The notes beneath the pieces were generated by a model that did not search any database, had not been told where the DNA came from, and worked only from the letters and a program-made list of their open reading frames with translations. Positions 45,585 through 54,116 of a stretch of 64,000 bases of DNA are shown here, piece after piece. The translations under genes were made by a program, and so were the position numbers. The DNA lies in assembly GCA_050633905.1 (NCBI GenBank), contig JBOEHJ010000060.1, positions 124,001 to 188,000 of the forward strand, read 5' to 3'. Source of the DNA: JANQPX01 sp050633905. GTDB taxonomy: Bacteria; Pseudomonadota; Alphaproteobacteria; Geminicoccales; Geminicoccaceae. Within the stretch, counting starts at the first letter, position 1. The number at the start of each line of letters is the position of its first letter.

Positions 45585-45685
45585 TGGTATGACCATACCA
45601 GTCAATTCATTTGTGAGATGCTAACACATTGACTTTACTTGTCGTTTCAAGATTGCACATGAATCAAATGATGTGATCATACCAC
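45584..45685. promoter_or_regulatory. Two GntR-type site variants after the flippase gene
   Basis: GTGGTATGACCATACCA begins at 45584, overlapping the flippase TAG stop and containing two overlapping half-site pairs; GTGATCATACCAC is at 45673-45685. The second is part of AAATGATGTGATCATACCAC (from 45666), which matches the region before 7756 at all but one base. Function at a gene end is unclear. Confidence 0.3.
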
Positions 45686-45731
45686 TAGGCGGTGATGACA
45701 ATTTCGATTTAATTAGCTGCACGCAAGCAAT

Positions 45732-45881
45732 TGTTAACCCTTAGCATCTAAGTTCATCGTTCTGGTCCATGGGATACTGGTAGACCGAGTCTCACCTCAC
45801 TTGCCTATCGGCAATCGGACTCCCAGGATCCCATGGACCAGGCAACAACGTGTATTGTCCGCAAGTTAAGGTTTCGTTAGC
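45732..45881 (+). repeat. Dispersed palindromic element, copy E
   Basis: Core 45761-45842: left arm CTGGTCCATGGGATACTGG, right arm ACTCCCAGGATCCCATGGAC then CAGG, with two or three mismatches. The loop has TTGCCTATCGGC as in copy C. Outer arms TGTTAACCCTTAGCATCTAAG and CAAGTTAAGGTTTCGTTAGC; total about 149 bp. It lies between the convergent flippase and ROK regulator genes. Confidence 0.87.
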
Positions 45882-45972
45882 TCAGGGCAGCAAAACGCCT
45901 AAACAATTGCCACCGCGACCTAGAACATTTTCTCTGGACCGCCAAAAGATATGATCGCCTTGCGCCAAGTCA

Positions 45973-47208
45973 TCAGATCGATGCCTTGAAAAGAACTTCC
46001 TGGTCGGCGAGGTAACGCTCGAAAAATGGTAACAGAGCGCCGCCGATGACCCGAGCATTGGCACCCACCGAACCTTCAAGGATTTCTGGTGGCTGAAGAC
46101 CGCGCAGATCAAACTGCGCTAGCGCTGACCTCGTGGCTTTGACAATCGCCTGGCGAATATGGACCGGGAACGCGCCATCGATGATGGCCACGGGAAAGTC
46201 GATCACGGCACAGCTTGTGACGATCGCACGTGCCAGGCTTTGCGCCGTATGCTCGATCCATGGGTCTATTAATGGCTCGAATCCACGCCAGGAGTTCGTT
46301 TCATGCCAAAGGCGAGACGAATCCAGGCCCCTTTGCTGCAACTGCGCCTCAAGCGCGAAGATGGAGGCGTCATCGAAAAGCTGTCGAGCCTTGTCTTCGG
46401 TTGCCGGCATGGGCATGGGACCGAAGGCGCCTGCATTCCCGCCTGGCCCTGCATAGACAGCGTTATTGAGCACCAAACCGCCACCAATGAAGTACCCGAT
46501 GAAGAGATAGGCAAAATTGGCATGACCAGCACCGCTGCCGACAATCAATTCAGCACCGCAAGCGGCCGTCGCATCGTTTTGGATGAAGATCGGCAGCTGG
46601 CAACGCTCGCCGAGCACCGACTTCAAATCCAAATCGCGCCATGCTTCCATTTCATGGCGTGGCGCGCCAACTTCCTTGGCCCAATTCCAAAGCTCGAACG
46701 GCGTGGCGATGCCAATGCCGGTAACACGGTTCCGTTTCTTCTTGGGCAACGCCGCCAGAAACTCAGCAAACCCATCCTCAACAAAGCCAAGGATGGGGTC
46801 GGGCATCGGATAGGGGTAGACTTGATGGCGCTGTTCGACGATCTCACCAACGAAATTCATCAGTGCGAGATCGGCACGACGGCGTCCGATCTTGAGGCCG
46901 ATGGCATAGGCGCCGTCCGCGGCCAGATGCATCGGGACCGATGGCTGCCCGACTTTCCCCTTGACCGGCTGGCCGCGCATCAGCAGGCCGTCCTCTTCCA
47001 GCCCTCGCATGATCACGGACACGGTTTGGGCGGAGAGGCCGGTGCTGCGCGCGATATCTGCCTTGGCCAGACCACTATGCCGACGAACCAACGATAAGAC
47101 CAAACGCTCATTGTAAGCGCGCATGCCCGCCTGATTCGATCCCCGATCCTGTTTCAGGTTCTGATTCAACACACATTTTTCCAACGACGGTGCCAGATGC
47201 CTCGGCAC
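45973..47208 (-). CDS. ROK-family transcriptional regulator, divergent from frcBCA
   Basis: A winged HTH (AYNERLVLSLVRRHSGLAKADIARSTGLSAQTVSVIMRGLEEDGLL) is fused to a sugar-kinase-like ROK domain (AIGLKIGRRRADLALMNFVGEI..., QNDATAACGAELIVGSG, FIGYFIGGGLVLNNAVYAGPGGNAGAFGPMP). The usual ROK zinc motif (CxCGxxGCxE) that should follow GNAGAFG is absent, and so is the catalytic-type Asp context of kinases, so it is a sensor rather than an enzyme. GTG start at 47208; an ATG at 47124 would also keep the HTH. Its position, divergent from the fructose ABC genes, makes it their likely repressor. Confidence 0.85.
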   Translation of the reverse strand: MPRHLAPSLEKCVLNQNLKQDRGSNQAGMRAYNERLVLSLVRRHSGLAKADIARSTGLSAQTVSVIMRGLEEDGLLMRGQPVKGKVGQPSVPMHLAADGAYAIGLKIGRRRADLALMNFVGEIVEQRHQVYPYPMPDPILGFVEDGFAEFLAALPKKKRNRVTGIGIATPFELWNWAKEVGAPRHEMEAWRDLDLKSVLGERCQLPIFIQNDATAACGAELIVGSGAGHANFAYLFIGYFIGGGLVLNNAVYAGPGGNAGAFGPMPMPATEDKARQLFDDASIFALEAQLQQRGLDSSRLWHETNSWRGFEPLIDPWIEHTAQSLARAIVTSCAVIDFPVAIIDGAFPVHIRQAIVKATRSALAQFDLRGLQPPEILEGSVGANARVIGGALLPFFERYLADQEVLFKASI

Positions 47209-47390
47209 TAGCCGCGTGGATGATTAACACCTGCCTGATTGATCGAGAATGTCGTTCTATAATAATTAAGTCAAATTGATTTATTTATTGACAGCCTATG
47301 CAGGCCATGGAAAATGATCGCCAATGAGGTTATCCGTCAAAGCGACAATCTCAATCATAACCAGAATTCAGGAAGCGGGAGACGCACGCG
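47209..47390. promoter_or_regulatory. Divergent control region of the ROK regulator and frcBCA
   Basis: AT-rich between 47255 and 47295, with TTGACA at 47288-47293 as a possible -35 box towards frcB. The AATAATTAAGTCAAATTG/ATTTATTTATT stretch is the most likely ROK operator, since ROK regulators favour AT-rich half-sites. No exact palindrome decides it. Confidence 0.4.
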
Positions 47391-48413
47391 ATGTCCAGGA
47401 ACTTGACCACCACTCTATTAGGCGCATCAGCCCTTGCCATGATGGCAGCTAGCCCGGCGCTCGCCGAAACCAGTGCCTGCCTGATCACCAAGACCGACAC
47501 CAACCCTTTCTTCGTGAAAATGAAGGAAGGTGCCCAAGCCAAGGCCGAAGAGCTCGGGGTCAGCCTGCAGAGCTTCGCCGGCAAGCTGGATGGCGACGTA
47601 GACACCCAGGTCGCCGCGGTCGAGACCTGCATTGCAGCGGGTGCTTCGGGTATCCTGATCACGCCCACCGACAGCAAGGCACTGGTGCCGGTGCTCGCCC
47701 AGGCGCGCGAAAATGGCCTTCTGGTTATTGCCCTCGACACGCCGATGGAGCCCGCCGATGCCGCAGACGCCACCCTCGCCACCGACAACTTCAAGGCGGG
47801 CGAGCTGATCGGTCAGTGGGCCGCGGCCACGCTAGGCGATGAATCCGCCAACGCCAAGATCGCGCTCCTTGATCTGAACCCGCAGGAAGTCTCAGTCGAC
47901 TATCTACGCGATCAGGGTTTCCTTCAGGGCTTCGGCATCGACATCAAGAACCCGACCGACATCGGTGATGAGGACGATCCCCGTATCGTCGGCAACGACG
48001 TCACGTCAGGCAATGAAGAGGGTGGCCGGACCGCGATGGAAAACCTGCTACAGCAGGATCCGGAGATCAACGTCGTTTACACTATCAACGAGCCAGCAGC
48101 GGCAGGCGCTTATGAAGCCCTGAAGTCTCTGGGTCTTGAAGATCAGGCATTGATCGTCTCGGTCGATGGCGGCTGTGCTGGCGTGCAGAATGTCGCGGAA
48201 GGCATCATCGGTGCAACCTCCATGCAGTTCCCGCTACTCATGGCCTCCATGGGCGTCGAGGCGATCGTCAAATATGCGGAAGACGGCAGCCTGCCTGAGA
48301 ACAGTGAAGGCCTGGACTTCCTGAACACCGGCGTCGAGCTAATCACCGACCAGCCGGTCGAAGGCATTCCTTCGCTCACGTCGGAGGAAGGTCTGGCCAA
48401 GTGCTGGGGCTAG
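47391..48413 (+). CDS. frcB: Fructose ABC transporter, substrate-binding protein FrcB
   Basis: Periplasmic sugar-binding protein, 340 residues, signal peptide ending ASPALA. The mature start SACLITKTDTNPFFVKMKEGA, plus LIGQWAAATLGD, GDEDDPRIVGNDVTSGNEEGGRTAMENLLQ, TINEPAAAGAYEALKS and VSVDGGCAGVQNVAEGIIGATS, match what I recall of Sinorhizobium FrcB nearly residue for residue, and the C-terminus ends KCWG as there. First gene of frcBCA; a hairpin after it probably sets the excess of binding protein over membrane parts. Confidence 0.95.
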   Translation: MSRNLTTTLLGASALAMMAASPALAETSACLITKTDTNPFFVKMKEGAQAKAEELGVSLQSFAGKLDGDVDTQVAAVETCIAAGASGILITPTDSKALVPVLAQARENGLLVIALDTPMEPADAADATLATDNFKAGELIGQWAAATLGDESANAKIALLDLNPQEVSVDYLRDQGFLQGFGIDIKNPTDIGDEDDPRIVGNDVTSGNEEGGRTAMENLLQQDPEINVVYTINEPAAAGAYEALKSLGLEDQALIVSVDGGCAGVQNVAEGIIGATSMQFPLLMASMGVEAIVKYAEDGSLPENSEGLDFLNTGVELITDQPVEGIPSLTSEEGLAKCWG

Positions 48414-48451
48414 ATTCACATTGTCCATGAGGGTTTCATCGCCCTAAGTTG

Positions 48452-48480
48452 AAAGGGCGGCCTTCGGGTCGCCCTTTTTT
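48452..48480 (+). terminator. Intercistronic hairpin/attenuator between frcB and frcC
   Basis: AAAGGGCGGCCTTCGGGTCG then CCCTTTTTT: stem GGGCG/CGCCC with a T-run of six, 39 bases after the frcB stop. Partial termination or 3' protection would raise frcB over frcCA, a common arrangement for ABC binding proteins. Confidence 0.85.
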
Positions 48481-48579
48481 CGACGATGGCCGTCGGCATG
48501 AACCTTTCGGTGCTGATGCCGGTCAAAACAGACCTGGATACGGGCAAGGTCCCGCTGGACCTGATCGGGGAGAAGAATC

Positions 48580-49662
48580 ATGGCCGAGACGCCACCGGCA
48601 GCGACCGGCCGCGACGATTTCGAAGCCACGCTTAACGACAGCGACAAGGCCGTCGCTGAGTTCAAAAGCGACCGGCATTCGTTCATCGACAAGGTTCAGC
48701 ACTTTCTCCACGGCAACCCGACCATGGTGCCGGTGATCGTGCTGACCATAAGCGTCCTGGCCTTCGGTGTGATCGCCGGAGGCAAATTCTTCAGCGCCTT
48801 CAATCTCTCTTTGATCATGCAGCAGGTGTCGATCATCGGCATCCTCGCTGCCGCCCAAAGCCTGATCATCCTGACCGCCGGCATCGATCTTTCGGTCGCC
48901 GCGATCATGGTGCTGACATCCGTGGTCATGGGTAAATTCGCCGTGGTCGTGGGCATCCCCACGATCATCGCGATCCCGATCGGCCTGGCGCTTGGCACGC
49001 TCTGCGGCATGATGAATGGCCTCTTGATCACGCGACTGAAACTCCCCCCCTTTATCGTCACGCTCGGCACCTGGAGCATCTTTTTCGCACTCAATCTCTG
49101 GTATTCGGGCGCGCAGTCCATCCGCGGTCAGGACATCGACACCAACGCCCCCCTCTTGAAATTCTTCGGTGAGCGCGTCGCCGTCGGTGGTGCGCAGTTC
49201 ACCTACGGCTCGATGCTGATGATCCTGGTCTTCTTGGTACTCTGGTACATGCTGAATCACACGGCCTGGGGGCGTCATGTCTATGCTGTCGGCGACGACA
49301 AGGAAGCGGCCGAACTCGCCGGCATCCGTACGGATCGCACCCTGGTCTCCGTCTATGCCTTGGCAGGCCTGGTCTGCGCGATCGGCGCTTGGGCCGCGAT
49401 CGGCCGGGTCGGCGCGGTCTCGCCTCAATCCTTCTACGAGGGCAATCTGCAATCAATCACCGCCGTCGTGATCGGCGGCATCAGCCTCTTCGGTGGCCGC
49501 GGCTCGATCATGGGGCCCCTCATCGGAGCCTTGATCGTCGGCGTGTTCGAGAGCGGCCTTCGCCTAGCGGGCGTCGACGTCCTCTGGCAGGTCTTCGCCG
49601 TCGGCTGGCTGATTATCATCGCCGTCGCTATCGACCAATGGATCCGAAAGGTCTCATCATGA
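48580..49662 (+). CDS. frcC: Fructose ABC transporter, permease FrcC
   Basis: Inner-membrane permease of the ribose/xylose/fructose (CUT2) type, 360 residues. A polar N-terminal tail of about 45 residues precedes roughly ten membrane segments. SLIMQQVSIIGILAAAQSLIILTAGIDLSVAAIMVLTSVVMG and TAWGRHVYAVGDDKEAAELAGIRTDRTLVSVYALAGLVCAIGAW (EAA-like coupling loop, here GDDKEAAELAGI) are typical. GGGGAGAAG precedes the ATG. It overlaps frcA by four bases (ATGA). Confidence 0.94.
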   Translation: MAETPPAATGRDDFEATLNDSDKAVAEFKSDRHSFIDKVQHFLHGNPTMVPVIVLTISVLAFGVIAGGKFFSAFNLSLIMQQVSIIGILAAAQSLIILTAGIDLSVAAIMVLTSVVMGKFAVVVGIPTIIAIPIGLALGTLCGMMNGLLITRLKLPPFIVTLGTWSIFFALNLWYSGAQSIRGQDIDTNAPLLKFFGERVAVGGAQFTYGSMLMILVFLVLWYMLNHTAWGRHVYAVGDDKEAAELAGIRTDRTLVSVYALAGLVCAIGAWAAIGRVGAVSPQSFYEGNLQSITAVVIGGISLFGGRGSIMGPLIGALIVGVFESGLRLAGVDVLWQVFAVGWLIIIAVAIDQWIRKVSS

Positions 49663-50483
49663 GTGCTGCCAGCACGGGGGTTACTAAGGGTTCGAGCCCA
49701 GGGGGTACTTTAAAGCCAGTGCTTCAGGGGCGGGGTCTGGTGAAGCGTTATGGCAGGGTTACTGCGCTCAACCATGCCGATTTCGAGCTGATGCCGGGTG
49801 AGATTCTGGCTGTTATCGGCGACAACGGTGCCGGCAAGTCATCAATGATCAAAGCCGTCTCGGGGGCTGTCATCCCGGATGACGGAGAAATCCTTCTGGA
49901 CGGCAAGCCCGTCCAGTTCCGCTCGCCGCTGGAGGCGAGAGAAGCCGGGATCGAAACTGTCTACCAGACGCTTGCTTTATCCCCTGCCCTCTCGATCGCC
50001 GATAATATGTTCCTTGGCCGCGAAATCCGGCGTTCAGGTTTTCTTGGGCAATGGCTGAAGATGACCGACAAGCCGGCGATGGAGAAACGAGCGCGAGAAA
50101 TGCTCTCCGAGCTCGGTCTCGCCACCATCCAGAATATCGGACAGATGGTCGAGACCCTGTCTGGCGGTCAGCGTCAGGGCGTCGCCGTGGCACGCGCCGC
50201 CGCCTTCGGCTCCAAGGTCGTGATCATGGACGAACCGACCGCAGCGCTCGGCGTTAAGGAAAGCCGCCGAGTGCTTGAACTTATTCAGGACGTCAAGGCC
50301 CGAGGCCTGCCGATCGTCCTGATCTCCCACAACATGCCCCATGTGTTCGAGGTCGCGGACCGCATTCATATCCATCGCCTCGGCAAGCGCCTCTGCGTGA
50401 TCGATCCCAAGGACTACACCATGTCCGACGCGGTCGCCTTCATGACCGGGGCCAAGGAGCCGCCCGCCGAAACCATCAACTGA
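49659..50483 (+). CDS. frcA: Fructose ABC transporter, ATP-binding protein FrcA
   Basis: Energy-coupling ATPase, 274 residues, with a single nucleotide-binding domain as in Sinorhizobium FrcA, rather than the two found in RbsA/XylG. Walker A GDNGAGKSS (about residues 54-62), Q-loop in VYQTLALSPALSIADNMFLGRE, signature LSGGQRQGVAVARA, Walker B KVVIMDEPTAALG, and switch His in VLISHNMPHV. Start ATG 49659 overlaps the frcC stop. The kinase gene (frcK) that follows in Sinorhizobium is not here, so phosphorylation of the imported sugar must be encoded elsewhere. Confidence 0.94.
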   Translation: MSAASTGVTKGSSPGGTLKPVLQGRGLVKRYGRVTALNHADFELMPGEILAVIGDNGAGKSSMIKAVSGAVIPDDGEILLDGKPVQFRSPLEAREAGIETVYQTLALSPALSIADNMFLGREIRRSGFLGQWLKMTDKPAMEKRAREMLSELGLATIQNIGQMVETLSGGQRQGVAVARAAAFGSKVVIMDEPTAALGVKESRRVLELIQDVKARGLPIVLISHNMPHVFEVADRIHIHRLGKRLCVIDPKDYTMSDAVAFMTGAKEPPAETIN

Positions 50484-51264
50484 AGCCATAAGGCGGCCGG
50501 CGTTGACTTGCTTTCCCACGGAAGGGTGCATGGTGCCCCTCCGGTCAGCGTAGAGGCTACCAAGAACGTCGTCGCTAGAGGTTACGTGGAGAGTGTTGGA
50601 TTCCGCTTTTGATCCAAACGGGTTACAAGGCGAGTGCGAGCAAACCACACGCTATCCGATGCCTCGCTCAAGGATTTCCTTCAGCAAACGAAGATCCTTC
50701 TTGTTCGCGCGGCGAATAGCCCAGGCCATGAATGGTGCCTTCAAACTGGAAAAGCCTGAGGGATTACCACGGATGCGAAGCGTCATGCTGGTCCGACTAT
50801 CGGTGTTGTTTCGCAAACATAGATGGTTTCCATAGGAAACGACCCGTCCGATGTTTACATCACGAAGCGCTCACCGGGCACATGCTCGACGACTTCACAA
50901 GTGTAGGCCATTCGCCTTCAAAGAAATTTGGCGGCAAAGGCAAGTTGAGATCTAATCACTAGAGGCGACAAGGTTTTCCATTCCACGGATTTGATCTTCA
51001 CGTATCATTGTGAAATGTTGTCTGGATCTACTCGGTAGATCGCAACACGATCTCGCGGAGCGTCGATCTCAATTTTGCGTCGGCACGTCCACAGCCATGA
51101 AGATAGTCCCTCATATGGCTTCACCAGCACCCTTTTCGACGTGTGGACGCTAACATGAAGAAAGCCAATGTTCTTAGCCAATTGACAATGCTTCGATCCA
51201 GACGCCAGCACGCCTGAGGCAGCAATGAGACAGTTATCCAAGAGATACAATCACAATATGGGAA
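50484..51264. other. Gene-free stretch between frcA and the PEP-mutase-family gene
   Basis: About 780 bases. Frames of about 80 codons exist on both strands (50593-50835 forward, 51005-51250 reverse) but neither resembles a known protein nor has a good ribosome site. The sequence looks like decayed coding DNA. No repeat or RNA seen. Confidence 0.4.
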
Positions 51265-52095
51265 TTGCACATGCCTACCTCTGGAGAGAAATTCCGGGCC
51301 TTACATGAGGGGGACCAACCCTTCCTAGTACCTAACCCTTGGGATATTGGATCGGCCCGCATACTGACTGGCCTTGGCTTCAGTGCGTTAGCCACGACCA
51401 GTGGAGGCATGGCTTACGCGCTCGGCAAACCAGACGGCGCAGTTCGCCGCGAAGAGGCAATTGCCCACTGTCGTGATATTGTCGCCGTGACACATCTTCC
51501 CGTCTCAGCTGACCTTGAAAAGGGATACGGCGATAGGCCGGAAGATGTGGCCAATGTGATCCGAGCGGCGGCCGAAACAGGTCTCGCGGGCTGTTCGATC
51601 GAAGACTTTACCGGGAATCCAGAGGCGCCGCTATTCGATAAGGATCTCGCTGTGGATCGTATCACAGCGGCCAGTGAGGCGAGCGCGGGCCTTTCCGACG
51701 ACTTCGTGCTGACAGCCCGCTGCGAAGGTCTAGTCTGGGAGAGCCTGAAGCTCGATCAGGTTATCGACAGATTACAGGCCTTTGAGGCGGCCGGTGCCGA
51801 CGTGCTTTTTGCACCGGGTCTTGACGACATAGCATCGATTCGAGCCGTCGTTTCGGCATTGAGCAAGCCGGTGAATGTTATCATGTCGACACCTAGTCTG
51901 CCGTTCGGTGTCAGGGAACTCGCGGAAATAGGCGTGAAGCGCATCAGTATCGGTTCGGCGTTTGCTCAATTGGCTTATGGCAAGCTAATCGAGGCAGCAA
52001 AGGAGATGGCAACTCAGGGTACCTTCACATTCACGAGGGACGTCGTCGATTACCAGGAACTTGAAGCGTTATTCACAGATCGGGACAGCGTCTAA
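51265..52095 (+). CDS. Isocitrate lyase/PEP mutase superfamily enzyme
   Basis: A 276-residue TIM-barrel of the isocitrate lyase/phosphoenolpyruvate mutase superfamily (the short PEP_mutase-type group). FLVPNPWDIGSARILTGLGFSALATTSGGMAYALGKPDG is its standard opening; PVSADLEKGYGDRPEDVANVIRAAAETGLAGCSIED carries the metal-binding acidic residues, and NVIMSTPSLPFGVRELAEIGVKRISIGS the barrel end. Members cleave or rearrange C-C or C-P bonds of 2-oxo or phosphono acids (for example oxaloacetate decarboxylase, 2-methylisocitrate lyase, carboxyvinyl mutases). The catalytic KxxCGHx-type loop of true isocitrate lyases is absent. The substrate is unknown. It stands alone ahead of the TRAP operon. Confidence 0.82.
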   Translation: MHMPTSGEKFRALHEGDQPFLVPNPWDIGSARILTGLGFSALATTSGGMAYALGKPDGAVRREEAIAHCRDIVAVTHLPVSADLEKGYGDRPEDVANVIRAAAETGLAGCSIEDFTGNPEAPLFDKDLAVDRITAASEASAGLSDDFVLTARCEGLVWESLKLDQVIDRLQAFEAAGADVLFAPGLDDIASIRAVVSALSKPVNVIMSTPSLPFGVRELAEIGVKRISIGSAFAQLAYGKLIEAAKEMATQGTFTFTRDVVDYQELEALFTDRDSV

Positions 52096-52540
52096 GAACG
52101 CCCGCTGAAAATCTGTTCAGCCGATGCCATCTTGTTTTTTCACCCAGAAAAGAGGCAGGTCTTGGCAGATTGTGATGAAAAAGTCGGAGCAAATACTTCG
52201 GGCGGGATTCCGCTAGAATGATGTTCTCCAAGACGCGTCTTTGCGAAATGAAAATCTAGTTGAGCTCTGAAATTAGAAAAATGTTCTAGGACGAGTGGCG
52301 ATTTTCGGGTGTCTCGGACTTTTTCATCACAATCGGTACTCTCCTACCGCTTTAAACGATGTAGCGTATCCCTAACATCAGCGCCTGGACAACAACCTCA
52401 GGAATGGCTGCAAGTTAAAAGAATGCCGAAGCTCAAGGGGTGGATTCCCGGAATGGATCCATTACGCTCGATATCAGTGTTCTATGGTGAGATGGTTCAA
52501 GACAGTTTCATCAAGTCATAAAAAAACTGGGAGGCGATTG
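52096..52540. other. Leader region of the TRAP operon
   Basis: No gene seen. GCTGAAAATCTGTTCAGC at 52105-52122 is a small inverted repeat just after the PEP-mutase-family stop, with a T-run somewhat further on (52137-52142), so it is at best a weak terminator. The TRAP promoter should lie in 52200-52520. Confidence 0.4.
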
Positions 52541-53563
52541 ATGTCGTTGATGAAAAACTTGGGTGGTGCGCTGTTTGCGTCAGCCATCGCTCTATCGATA
52601 GTGAATGCCGTCAAGGCAGAGGAAACCTTGACCATCTCTAGCTGGATCCCACCCCAGCATGCGGTCAACGCCATTATCTTTCCCGAATGGATCAAGCAGA
52701 TTGAAGAGGCCACGGATGGTCGGGTTACTGGAAAAATCGAGTTTGGTCTTGCCCCGCCCCCTGGGCAGATCGATCTGATCGAGGATGGTTCCGCTGACGT
52801 TTCCTGGATTTTTCACGGCTATAATCCAGGCCGTTTCGTGACCACCAAGCTGATCGAGCTACCTGGCTATGAGGGCGACGCCGAGGCCGCCTCGGTCGCC
52901 CATTGGCGCGCTTATGATCAATATCTGAAGGATGCCGGCGAGCATGATGGTGTGCGCGTCATTGCTTTGATGACCCATGGCGCAGGCCAGGTTCATATGC
53001 GCGAACCGATCACCTCGCTTGCTGACATGAGCGGCAAGAAAATCAGGATCGGCGGCGGCGTTTCGGCGGATGTCGGCACGGCGCTTGGTGCCGTTGGCGT
53101 GCAGGTCCCCGCCCCTAAGGTCTACGAGACCCTCTCAGGCGGCGTTGCCGACGGCGTGTGGATGCCGATGGAAACCAATAAGAGCCTTCGTTTGTACGAG
53201 GTCGCTCCCCATACAATGACCATGCCGGGCGGGCTCTATCGCGGCTCGTTTGCGATCATCATGAGCGAGGATGCGCTGGCAAGGCTCTCGGATGAGGATC
53301 GGGAAGCCGTCCTCTCGACCACCGGAGAAACGCTCTCAGCCATGGCGGGCAAGGCCTGGGCGGATGCCGATGTCGCCGGCATCGACAATGCAAAAGAGGT
53401 TGGCGTCGTCATGGGTGAGTTCTCTGCCGAGGACCAGGCCACCTTCGCAGAGGTCGCCGCGGATATTCGCACCAGGGTGGTCGACGAGGTCGCGGCGACC
53501 GGTATCGATGCTGAAGCAGCCGTTGCGCTGATCGAAGAAACCATGAACAGCTACGGCAAGTAA
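52541..53563 (+). CDS. TRAP transporter, DctP-type solute-binding protein
   Basis: Periplasmic binding protein of a tripartite ATP-independent transporter, 340 residues. The ATG at 52541 follows CTGGGAGG, and a signal peptide ends NAVKA before EETLTISSWIPPQHAVNAIIFPEW. GAGQVHMREPITSLADMSGKKIRIGGGVSADVGTALGAVGVQVPAPKVYETLSGGVADGVWMPMET is the family ligand-binding core with the conserved Arg (KKIRIGG) that holds the substrate carboxylate, so an organic acid is expected. It is the first gene of the dctPQM-type operon, convergent with the NicX-like catabolic operon. Confidence 0.9.
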   Translation: MSLMKNLGGALFASAIALSIVNAVKAEETLTISSWIPPQHAVNAIIFPEWIKQIEEATDGRVTGKIEFGLAPPPGQIDLIEDGSADVSWIFHGYNPGRFVTTKLIELPGYEGDAEAASVAHWRAYDQYLKDAGEHDGVRVIALMTHGAGQVHMREPITSLADMSGKKIRIGGGVSADVGTALGAVGVQVPAPKVYETLSGGVADGVWMPMETNKSLRLYEVAPHTMTMPGGLYRGSFAIIMSEDALARLSDEDREAVLSTTGETLSAMAGKAWADADVAGIDNAKEVGVVMGEFSAEDQATFAEVAADIRTRVVDEVAATGIDAEAAVALIEETMNSYGK

Positions 53564-53576
53564 CGGACGCTGTTCC

Positions 53577-54107
53577 TTGGATGAAGCGAGAGCAGCGAGC
53601 AGGTTTGGGCGGTGGTTGGCAGGGATTCTGCTGGGTGCCGCCGCCCTCATGCTGCTCGTCATGCTGCTGCTTACCTGCCTGGACGTGATCGGCCGCTATC
53701 TCTTGAACGCACCGATCAATGGTAAGACTGAACTTACCCGATTCATGATGGCGGGGATGATCGCTTCAGCACTGCCGGTGATCAGTTTCGCAGGCAGTCA
53801 TATCGCGGTCGATCTGTTTGATAACCGTTTCACCGCGCGTGGTGCCGCGATCCGAGACTTGGTGACCGATGCGCTCGCAGCGCTGGCTCTGGGCGTTCTC
53901 AGCTACTGGCTGTTGTTCCGCGCTGAGCGCCTTCAGACCAGGGGCTATGTCAGCGATTTCCTGCATCTCCCGCTCTATCCTGTGGCCTATTTCGTGATGA
54001 CAATGATGATCGCCGCTTGCCTGGCTTTGGTCGCAAAAACAATCCTGGATGCCTACTACATCAGCCGACCGGATCGTCGACCCTCTGACCACCAAGCGAT
54101 CCTCTGA
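53577..54107 (+). CDS. TRAP transporter, small membrane subunit (DctQ type)
   Basis: A 176-residue protein with four membrane segments: LAGILLGAAALMLLVMLLLTCLDVIGRYLLNAPINGKTELTRFMMAGMIASALP is the DctQ signature, with the conserved DVIGRYLLN. The start is uncertain (TTG at 53577). It lies 13 bases after the binding-protein gene and nine before the large subunit, and forms the membrane complex with the latter. Confidence 0.88.
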   Translation: MDEARAASRFGRWLAGILLGAAALMLLVMLLLTCLDVIGRYLLNAPINGKTELTRFMMAGMIASALPVISFAGSHIAVDLFDNRFTARGAAIRDLVTDALAALALGVLSYWLLFRAERLQTRGYVSDFLHLPLYPVAYFVMTMMIAACLALVAKTILDAYYISRPDRRPSDHQAIL

Positions 54108-54116
54108 CGCTTTGCC

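Noticed and set aside
50593..51250. Two frames of about 80 codons after frcA
   Set aside because: No family resemblance and no ribosome site; kept only as possible decayed DNA.
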